Source of the DNA: an uncultured candidate division Zixibacteria bacterium
GTDB taxonomy: Bacteria > Zixibacteria > MSB-5A5 > GN15 > FEB-12
Length of the DNA: 20,540 bases
Direction of reading: 5' to 3'
NCBI GenBank assembly: GCA_913009765.1
Contig: CAJVYT010000027.1
Location: forward strand, 1-20,540
Part shown: piece after piece, positions 14,868 through 20,540 of the stretch
Layout: every line of letters starts with the position of its first letter
Position numbering within the stretch: the first letter of the stretch is position 1
Position numbers and translations under genes: made by a program
Notes under the pieces: generated by a model
What the model was told of the DNA's origin: nothing
Seen by the model: only the letters and a program-made list of their open reading frames with translations
Databases searched by the model: none

Positions 14868-14936
14868 TTTGTAGGTCAGAACCCTTTAGTGGTTCTGACA
14901 AAGAATTCGTTGGGCAGGTCTCGCTTTTGAGACCTG
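14868..14936. repeat. 69-bp direct repeat, copy B
   Basis: Perfect copy of 13476-13544. The second hairpin CAGGTCTC/GAGACCTG is followed by seven Ts, so it could stop transcription on the plus strand, but no gene lies just upstream on that strand. Directly before it is a half CTCCG element lacking its right arm. Confidence 0.97.
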
Positions 14937-15293
14937 TTTTTTTATTAGTCACCCTGAGCGGAGTCAAAGGATCTTGAAATGATAAAAATATCAGAAATTA
15001 GTTCCTAACACCACATTGGACAATTCATTTCCAGCTTATTATAAAAAGATGAGATTGCCACACTCCCTTTGGTAATTCGCGATGGCTGGTGTTACTAAAT
15101 ATTAGCAAATATGTCGGGTTTCTCGATTTTGAAATCTAACGATTTCAAACCAACGGAACCGCGACCTACAATTTTTATACTTAGCTAAAGAGTTTTGTCA
15201 TTGATGGTGGAAATGCTAAAGATTTCCGCCCTACAAAAATACTGTTATATTTGTTTCTGTTCTGGACTCCGGCGAAGCCGGAGTGGTGTGGTT

Positions 15294-15354
15294 TTGTAGG
15301 GAACAGGCCTGCCTGTTCCTAACGCGAAGGATTGAGGGAGCCTCAACCCTACAA
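15294..15354. repeat. Branched palindromic repeat, TTGTAGGG/CCCTACAA type, copy 2
   Basis: The outer stem TTGTAGGG/CCCTACAA encloses GGAACAGG/CCTGTTCC (4-nt loop) and TTGAGG/CCTCAA (3-nt loop), a cruciform-like three-way shape. The inner arms are better paired than in copy 1. A CTCCGGC/GCCGGAG hairpin sits 10 bases upstream, the same order as at 4420-4516. Confidence 0.82.
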
Positions 15355-15637
15355 TTGTTCCCCTAAAAAAAGAGGTAATAAAGGGGTGGGTTTATTTTAT
15401 AATTTTTAGATTATTGCTGGATGATTTGTTCTGGACTCCGTGTCAAGCACGGAGAGGTGTCAGGTATCGGAAAGACATGACATTGTATATTATATAACAA
15501 AACAACAATGTTGGATTCCCGTTTTCGGGAATGACAATGAATTATCACATTTAGTTATATTAATCACTCAATAATCCATCATAAAATTAACCTTGACTTT
15601 GAGTCTGAATTTCAAGTTTTTAAAGGAGAATATAAAA

Positions 15638-15695
15638 ATACGTATCCGTCAGTAAAAATACTCTGACAGCAACTTAAAGTTAGAACATACGTATC
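15638..15695. promoter_or_regulatory. Paired ATACGTATC sites in the leader of the partner-switching operon
   Basis: The 9-mer ATACGTATC, containing the 8-bp palindrome ATACGTAT, occurs at 15638-15646 and 15687-15695, 49 bases apart, both within 90 bases of the rsbV-like start. A small bulged hairpin (GTCAG/CTGAC) lies between them. The arrangement suits a dimeric regulator binding two operators, but no matching regulator is seen. Confidence 0.35.
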
Positions 15696-15723
15696 AATAG
15701 AATAACTTGCGGAGGCAGGAATT

Positions 15724-16065
15724 ATGAAATTGACTGACCGCGAAGAAAATGGTGTAATTGTATTAGAACCAACCGGTAAAATAATGGGTGGTCCCGATGC
15801 GAGTCTTCTACATGATAAATTATATGAATTTATCGAGCAGGACAAAAAACAATTCATAGTCGATTTATCAGCAGTGGACTGGATGAATTCAACGGGTCTT
15901 GGGATATTAATATCAGGTTACACAACACTTCGCAATAATGGCGGCAAGCTAAAACTGGCTAATGTCACTGAAAAGATTAAAACTTTATTAGTAATTACAA
16001 AACTTGATCCGGTATTTGAATCGTATGACTCAATAGCCGAAGCAATTAAGTCATTTGAACAATAA
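15724..16065 (+). CDS. STAS-domain anti-sigma factor antagonist (RsbV/SpoIIAA-like)
   Basis: A 113-residue single STAS domain. The phosphorylation loop DLSAVDWMNSTGLGILI puts the switch serine at S56 (MNSTGLG). In the known scheme the unphosphorylated form binds the anti-sigma kinase and frees its target; the kinase phosphorylates the serine to reverse this, and a PP2C phosphatase resets it. GGAGG lies 8 bases before the ATG. An RsbW-like kinase and an RsbU-like phosphatase follow on the same strand, so the complete three-part switch is present. An imperfect hairpin (AGGCAG/CTGCCT) in the 80-base gap to the next gene may lower downstream expression. Confidence 0.93.
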   Translation: MKLTDREENGVIVLEPTGKIMGGPDASLLHDKLYEFIEQDKKQFIVDLSAVDWMNSTGLGILISGYTTLRNNGGKLKLANVTEKIKTLLVITKLDPVFESYDSIAEAIKSFEQ

Positions 16066-16145
16066 AACAACATTTTGCTGATAACGATATTTGCAGGCAG
16101 GCACAATTTATCTGCGTCTGCCTCTTTTCTTAGGAGTACACAGGC

Positions 16146-16568
16146 ATGCATGAACCTATTATAAAAGGCAACATGATAACTATCCCCTCCAGCCTGGAGT
16201 ATCTTACTAACATAGATGATTTCATCGAAGGAATTCTTCGCGGATATGAAGTTGACGAATCTATTATAGCCGACATTGCAATTTCTGTGTCAGAATTAGT
16301 CAATAATTCAGTAAGTCACGGAAATAAACTTGACAGCAGTAAAACTGTTTCAGTTTCCATTTCACAAAAAAACAGTGATGTGGAAATTGTCATTACAGAC
16401 CAAGGTCAAGGATTTGATCCGCAAACAATTTCTAATCCATTAGATGAAGTAAATCTTTTAAAAGATACAGGGCGGGGCATTTTTATCGTCAACGCATTAA
16501 TGGATACCGTTGATGTAAAAACCACAGAAAGTGGAACAACAACGACCATTACCAAGTCTATTGTATAA
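16146..16568 (+). CDS. Anti-sigma factor/serine kinase (RsbW/SpoIIAB-like, GHKL ATPase)
   Basis: A 140-residue HATPase domain. The N box ISVSELVNNSVSHGN (46-60) has the catalytic Glu and Mg-binding Asn. DQGQGFD is the G1 box and DTGRGIFIVNALMD the G2 box, and the protein ends with a short beta strand (TTTTITKSIV). It should phosphorylate the STAS protein encoded upstream and hold a target inactive when free. AGGAG lies 9 bases before the ATG. No sigma factor gene is adjacent, so the target may be encoded elsewhere or be something other than sigma. Confidence 0.92.
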   Translation: MHEPIIKGNMITIPSSLEYLTNIDDFIEGILRGYEVDESIIADIAISVSELVNNSVSHGNKLDSSKTVSVSISQKNSDVEIVITDQGQGFDPQTISNPLDEVNLLKDTGRGIFIVNALMDTVDVKTTESGTTTTITKSIV

Positions 16569-16591
16569 AGAGATAGGGATTAAAGTCTTTA

Positions 16592-18838
16592 ATGAATTTT
16601 GAATTGATACAATCGATACTGTATTTTTTAATCGGCGGTTTTTTGATATTTTTAGCTATCACGATAGTTCGCGATAATATCTCAAACCGTTTAAACCGTA
16701 CCTTCGGAGCTACACTCTTTTTTGCAGGTATTGGACCCCTGTTCATTGCATTGGGACTTATTATAGATACATCATCACTAACAGGTGTTCAATTTGAAGA
16801 ATCTATTTTATATAATTTGCATTATATTTGGGAGTTTTTCTTCCCGCTTCTGCTCTTATTTTCGTGGATATTCCCCGAAGACAGGCTCAAAAATTTTAAA
16901 CATTCCCGCATAAGATATTTTATTTTTACACCTCAGATAATGCATCTCATCATCATCATATTTGCCAATGATTTTATCAATTTTTTAAACTCTATGCAGG
17001 TTGGCAGTAACTCAGAAGGTTTTTCCGGATTGATATTAAAACCTTTTTCGATACTTATAACGTATTCGTCACTATTCATAAGTTTTATAAATGCAACACA
17101 TGCGATAATTTTTGGAATTTTTAATATCTTTTTTGCTTTAGCAACAATTTATTTTTTGGAATCAGGTAAAAAGTTAGTAACGAATCCAAGAATTTTAACA
17201 CAGACAAAAGTAATAAATTGGGCAACCCGTATTTCGTTGGGTTCATATATTATTGCAGTTTTGGGAAATACTTTATTTTCAGAATATATCAACAACACTT
17301 TCAGTTCGTTACTTATTCTCATAGCTCTGCTGTCCGGTACATCGTTGATTATATATGCTACGCTCAAATATCAGTTTTTAGATGTTCGACTCGCATTCAG
17401 GCAGTCATTTGTATATTCGATAACCTCGGCATTGTTTGTTGGACTCTATGTAACTTTGGTATTACAATCAAAGGCGTTTTTGGTACCAATTTTTGGCGAG
17501 CAGGCAAATATTATTAACTATGTCATCATAGGTCTGCTGCTGTTACTGTTTCAGCCAATCAATAACTGGATTGATGAATTCACCCGTTCATTTTTTATGC
17601 ATACACAAACAGACCACAGAAATGTTATTGAACGGTTCTCACGACAGGTTATTTCACTTTTCGACCCGCTAAAACTACGCCGTATTATAGATGAGACCCT
17701 TAAAACGACTCTGCTTGTTGAAAATATATATTTTGTTTTATACGATGATTCGCTTGCTGAATATGTTCTTTATCTTGATAAAGAAAACAGACAAAAAAAA
17801 GTTTTGTCCCGTGATGATATCCTTCTGCGGGGTATTAATCAACTGGATACTCCTACATTTTTTCAATCGTTGAGCGATTATACAAAAGATTCTGTTTTGG
17901 CAAAAGAACTTGAAGCTCGGCAGATAAAAATAATTTTACCAATGAAAGACTCAGAACACTTGCTTGGGTTTTTGGCTCTAACCTCAAAAGCTGCCGGATA
18001 TAATTATTCTGCTGAAGATATAAATCTATTAGGAGTACTGTCTAATCAGATGGTATCTGCCCTTACAAATGCCAGACTGTATGTTGATTCGTTGGAACGA
18101 ATGCGTTTACAAGAAGAAGTGACAATGGCTCGTGAAATTCAGTTAAATTTGCTCCCCTCTTCTCCTCCAAAACATCCCTCTATGGAAATATCAGCTCATT
18201 CGACACCATCACGTACAATTGGAGGCGATTTCTATGATTTTGTGTATAAAGATGAACATAAACTTGGGATTTGTATTGCTGATGCCTCTGGCAAAGGCAT
18301 GCCGGCTGCTTTGATGATTGCCCAAACACAGGCTATTTTAAGAAGTGAAGTAAATAATGGAACCCCTATTGATTTGATGCTTAAAAATATGAATAAACAA
18401 CTGGTAGAATCATCGTCCGCAGAAAAATATGTCACCCTCTTTTATGGAGAACTGGATACTGAAAACGGTTATTTCCATTATTCTAACGCCGGTCATAATT
18501 ACCCTCTTTTAGTAAGAGCAAACGGTGACGAAGAATTATTAAAAACCGGCGGGGCAATTATAGGAGCATTACCCGATATGAGTTATCAATCTGAAACAGT
18601 ACGACTTCACAAAGATGATACGCTCTTTTTCTTTACTGACGGTCTCTCGGAAGCTATGAACGAACAAGAGGAAGAATATACCGAAGCACGAATATATGAA
18701 TTTGTAAAGATACATAAGCATAATAAACCGAGTGAATTGATTGATTCAATTTTAAAGGATGTTCGTTTACACGACACAACATATCCTCCTCGTGATGATA
18801 CAACAATTGTATCGCTTAAAATAAGAAATGGATTTTAG
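16592..18838 (+). CDS. Membrane sensor with GAF domain and SpoIIE/RsbU-type PP2C phosphatase
   Basis: A 748-residue sensor phosphatase. The first ~330 residues hold about nine to ten hydrophobic helices, the last reaching IINYVIIGLLLLLFQPI, like the membrane input region of some histidine kinases. A GAF-like domain follows (about 345-500, ending SAEDINLLGVLSNQMVSALTNARLY), then the coiled linker LERMRLQEEVTMAREIQLNLLP seen before many RsbU domains. The phosphatase domain has GGDFYDF (544-550), IADASGKGMPAALM (D564), SNAGHNYPLL, FFTDGLSEAMNEQ (D683) and RDDTTIVSLKI (D735, D736), all metal ligands present. It would dephosphorylate the STAS partner in response to a membrane or cytoplasmic signal. 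The ribosome-binding site is weak, which fits coupling to the gene 23 bases upstream. Its stop abuts the Nudix gene with no gap. Confidence 0.92.
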   Translation: MNFELIQSILYFLIGGFLIFLAITIVRDNISNRLNRTFGATLFFAGIGPLFIALGLIIDTSSLTGVQFEESILYNLHYIWEFFFPLLLLFSWIFPEDRLKNFKHSRIRYFIFTPQIMHLIIIIFANDFINFLNSMQVGSNSEGFSGLILKPFSILITYSSLFISFINATHAIIFGIFNIFFALATIYFLESGKKLVTNPRILTQTKVINWATRISLGSYIIAVLGNTLFSEYINNTFSSLLILIALLSGTSLIIYATLKYQFLDVRLAFRQSFVYSITSALFVGLYVTLVLQSKAFLVPIFGEQANIINYVIIGLLLLLFQPINNWIDEFTRSFFMHTQTDHRNVIERFSRQVISLFDPLKLRRIIDETLKTTLLVENIYFVLYDDSLAEYVLYLDKENRQKKVLSRDDILLRGINQLDTPTFFQSLSDYTKDSVLAKELEARQIKIILPMKDSEHLLGFLALTSKAAGYNYSAEDINLLGVLSNQMVSALTNARLYVDSLERMRLQEEVTMAREIQLNLLPSSPPKHPSMEISAHSTPSRTIGGDFYDFVYKDEHKLGICIADASGKGMPAALMIAQTQAILRSEVNNGTPIDLMLKNMNKQLVESSSAEKYVTLFYGELDTENGYFHYSNAGHNYPLLVRANGDEELLKTGGAIIGALPDMSYQSETVRLHKDDTLFFFTDGLSEAMNEQEEEYTEARIYEFVKIHKHNKPSELIDSILKDVRLHDTTYPPRDDTTIVSLKIRNGF

Positions 18839-19405
18839 ATGACAAGTCACCATGATAATTTTGATGCAGAGAAACTGACACGCCGTAAAAATTCTCATAA
18901 CGGATACAAGTACTGCCCTTTTTGTAAGACAACTTTGGAAGAAAAAATATTAGACGGTACAACACGTTTGGTATGTCCAAATGATGCGTGTGACTTTATT
19001 TATTATCAAAATCCGGTACCTGCTGCCGGAGCCATAATAGTTGAAGATAATAAAATACTTTTAGTTAAACGGGCTCACCCTCCAAAAATCGGCGACTGGT
19101 GTATACCGGCAGGTTATATGGAATGGCACGAACACCCGACTGAAACAACTGTTCGTGAGTTAAATGAAGAAACCGGATTGGATATTAAAATTACATCTTT
19201 TTTCGAAGTATATTCAGGAATCGATGATCCACGCAGCAACGCTGTACTACTGCTCTATCTTGCTGATAGAATTGGCGGAAAATTGGAGGCGATGGACGAT
19301 GCTTTGGAAGTAGAGTATTTTGGTTTTGATGAACTCCCTGATAATATTGCTTTTGAAGCTCATATTCAAGCATTACAAGACTACAAGGATAGATTTTTAT
19401 CTTAA
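18839..19405 (+). CDS. Nudix hydrolase with N-terminal zinc ribbon
   Basis: A 188-residue Nudix protein. The Nudix box fits the consensus exactly: G, E, then RELNEETGL, within GYMEWHEHPTETTVRELNEETGL. An N-terminal zinc ribbon is given by CPFC (26-29) and C46 with C51, as in NADH-pyrophosphatase-like (NudC-type) and related enzymes. It should hydrolyse a nucleoside diphosphate linked to another group; the substrate is not evident, and the SQPWPFPxS motif of true NudC is not visible. The ATG directly follows the TAG of the phosphatase gene, so it is translated from the same message, an unexplained link between signalling and nucleotide clean-up. An AT-only weak hairpin (AAACATT/AATGTTT near 19414) follows the stop. 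Confidence 0.92.
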   Translation: MTSHHDNFDAEKLTRRKNSHNGYKYCPFCKTTLEEKILDGTTRLVCPNDACDFIYYQNPVPAAGAIIVEDNKILLVKRAHPPKIGDWCIPAGYMEWHEHPTETTVRELNEETGLDIKITSFFEVYSGIDDPRSNAVLLLYLADRIGGKLEAMDDALEVEYFGFDELPDNIAFEAHIQALQDYKDRFLS

Positions 19406-19502
19406 AATACTTGAAACATTTTAAATGTTTTCAGACTCTAATGTATATAAAACTTGATTTCTATGTAGAAACTTTATTTTTTATCTTAAATGGAGAACAT
19501 AA

Positions 19503-20540
19503 ATGAAAAATAAATATACATATATTTGTCTGGCACTGCTTCTTATTGCCACTACTGTATCAGCTATTGAGTACAAAGAGTATAAATCGAAAAAAAAACA
19601 GATAGATTATTTTCAGATAGAATATAGTAGAAATAATAATGAAATTGTAATAGTTTCTGTTTCAGACAAAATCGTGTCAGCTGTAACAGCAAACAAAGAA
19701 GACATACAAGTTAAAAACAATCAGGTATCTTCTAAAGGTAAACTGATTTTTGATGATAATAATATTTATATAAATCATCTCACTTTATCATTAGATAAAA
19801 TCTCTGACTACAATATCTCTGAAATTGACAACCGCATCACGATTTCATTTTATACCCCACTTGACAGTTCTAAACTTGCTCGGTTTAAAAAGGGAAATCG
19901 TATTTCGGTTGACAAAGATATTTATGTTAATCAAGATGAATTTATAAGGGGAATATTATTATCTGTTACAGGTGATATAACTATCAACGGGGAAGTTAAC
20001 AAAAATGTTATATCTCTTTTTGGAAATATAAATGTTGTCGGTGATGGTGTTGTACGGGGTGATATTGCATCTATTACAGGAAAAGTAGATATTGCAAGTT
20101 CAGCTATTGTCTATGGCGAGATTTATGACCATAATAAAAAAGGACGAGCTTTAAAACACCGTCTCTTTAGAGACAAAAAAGATTTTGATTATGACGGATA
20201 TCTTTCTTATAACCGAGTAGATGGGTTAGCTCTTTCAGCAAAAGTTTTTCATGAGGATATAGATTCTCTACTCCCTACTTTGGAGGCTGAAATAGGTATC
20301 GGCTTTGCCTCTAACCGTGGTCGTTATAAATTTTTACTCGAACAAGTACTCTTTCGTGAAAAAGCAATTGCTGTCGGCGGTACTTTTTACAGACAGCTTC
20401 TGTCAGATGATGATTGGTTAATCGGCACAGACGAGAACACAGTTTTTGCTTTATTTGCAAAAGAGGATTACAAAGATTATTACGAAACAGAAGGTGGTTC
20501 ATTATATTTAAAAGCATCTCCATCAAACCACTTTACAGAT
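19503..20540 (+). CDS. Exported protein with bactofilin-like repeats and outer-membrane barrel-like region (3' partial)
   Basis: The frame is open from the ATG to the end of the window: 346 residues with no stop. GGAGA lies 6 bases before the ATG. A signal peptide is clear (KNKYTYICLALLLIATTVSA, cleavage after A21). Residues about 30-145 are a lysine/asparagine-rich beta region. Residues about 150-205 (ITINGEVNKNVISLFGNINV, then VVRGDIASITGKVDIASSAIVYGEI) repeat the short right-handed beta pattern of bactofilin/polymer-forming proteins. After a basic linker, DGYLSYNRVDGLALSAKV begins alternating hydrophobic/polar strands (LEAEIGIGFASNRGRYKFLLEQ, AIAVGGTFYRQL) as in surface-antigen outer-membrane barrels. 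It is probably an outer-membrane protein of unknown substrate. The bactofilin-like part in an exported protein is unusual, since classical bactofilins are cytoplasmic. Confidence 0.82.
   Translation, partial: MKNKYTYICLALLLIATTVSAIEYKEYKSKKKQIDYFQIEYSRNNNEIVIVSVSDKIVSAVTANKEDIQVKNNQVSSKGKLIFDDNNIYINHLTLSLDKISDYNISEIDNRITISFYTPLDSSKLARFKKGNRISVDKDIYVNQDEFIRGILLSVTGDITINGEVNKNVISLFGNINVVGDGVVRGDIASITGKVDIASSAIVYGEIYDHNKKGRALKHRLFRDKKDFDYDGYLSYNRVDGLALSAKVFHEDIDSLLPTLEAEIGIGFASNRGRYKFLLEQVLFREKAIAVGGTFYRQLLSDDDWLIGTDENTVFALFAKEDYKDYYETEGGSLYLKASPSNHFTD

Larger units (their letters stand above)
14690..15592. repeat. Gene-free repeat island of small palindromic elements
   Basis: No supported ORF. 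In order: a GAGATTGCC...GCAATGAC element around the 16-bp palindrome ATTCGCCTAGGCGAAT (14789-14804); a half CTCCG hairpin; the 69-bp repeat copy B; a GTCACCCTGAGCGGAGTC segment (about 14948); and a second GAGATTGCC element (15051). Then TTTGAAATC/GATTTCAAA (15128-15149), GGTGGAAAT/ATTTCCGCC (15206-15230), CTCCGGC/GCCGGAG (15267-15283), the branched TTGTAGGG element copy 2, CTCCGTG/CACGGAG (15436-15454), and ATTCCCG/CGGGAAT (15515-15532). Several resemble dispersed intergenic repeats known widely in bacteria (for example GGATTCCCG-type). Confidence 0.8.

Noticed and set aside
13476..14936. CRISPR-like or insertion-sequence interpretation of the 69-bp repeats
   Set aside because: Only two copies 1.3 kb apart, no regular spacers, no terminal inverted repeats and no transposase or integrase between them.
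15612..15857. 81-residue minus-strand ORF over the STAS gene start
   Set aside because: Shadow of the STAS gene and its leader; no start signals and Ser/Cys-rich frame noise.
20311..20526. 71-residue minus-strand ORF near the window end
   Set aside because: Antisense to the continuous open frame of the exported bactofilin-like/barrel protein.

Overview
The window is an AT-rich bacterial chromosome fragment assembled from short reads. A type IX secretion (Por/FlgD-like) C-terminal sorting tail points to the FCB superphylum (Bacteroidota and relatives such as Zixibacteria, Marinimicrobia, KSB1). So do a surface protein joining a bactofilin-like region to a barrel-like region, a tRNA without encoded CCA, and a strictly anaerobic-type 2-oxoacid:ferredoxin oxidoreductase. 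The exact phylum cannot be fixed from the sequence alone. The first 171 bases are not biological: they hold a poly-T smear and a complete 58-nt Illumina P5/TruSeq universal adapter, so native sequence starts at about 172.

Layout. 172-773: 3' end of a secreted T9SS-tail protein, then an intrinsic terminator. 901-3881: a membrane-anchored PP2C phosphatase and a GT39-type glycosyltransferase with C-terminal TPRs. 3965-4038: tRNA-Arg(ACG). 4149-4313: a 54-codon ORF that looks like the N-terminal half of a longer small protein, followed by about 300 bp of palindromic repeats. 6259-4628 (minus): a lipoprotein and a citryl-CoA lyase-like protein in one operon. 6517-13468: the centrepiece, a tight nine-gene operon. 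It encodes a MinD/CobQ-like ATPase, a four-subunit VorB/Kor-type 2-oxoacid:ferredoxin oxidoreductase, NuoE-, NuoF- and NuoG(N-terminal)-like proteins of the HydABC/Bfu electron-bifurcating type, and a four-cluster polyferredoxin. 14636-13566 (minus): an unrecognised exported protein lying between two perfect 69-bp direct repeats. 14637-15723: a gene-free island built of small palindromic dispersed repeats. 15724-19405: an RsbV-RsbW-RsbU-like partner-switching module followed by a zinc-ribbon Nudix hydrolase. 19503 to the end: the start of a bactofilin-like/barrel outer-membrane protein.

How the parts work together. The large operon probably couples oxidative decarboxylation of a 2-oxoacid (or its reverse) to both ferredoxin and NAD(H) through a flavin-based bifurcating core. 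It has no hydrogenase, tungsten or formate dehydrogenase catalytic subunit of the kind usually found with such cores. Divergent promoters in the 257-bp gap separate it from the lipoprotein/citryl-CoA lyase operon, so a link to citrate or reductive TCA metabolism is possible but unproven. The partner-switching genes form a signalling cassette whose sigma factor or other target is not in the window. Nearly all intergenic space longer than about 300 bp is made of hairpin-forming repeats that recur within the window.
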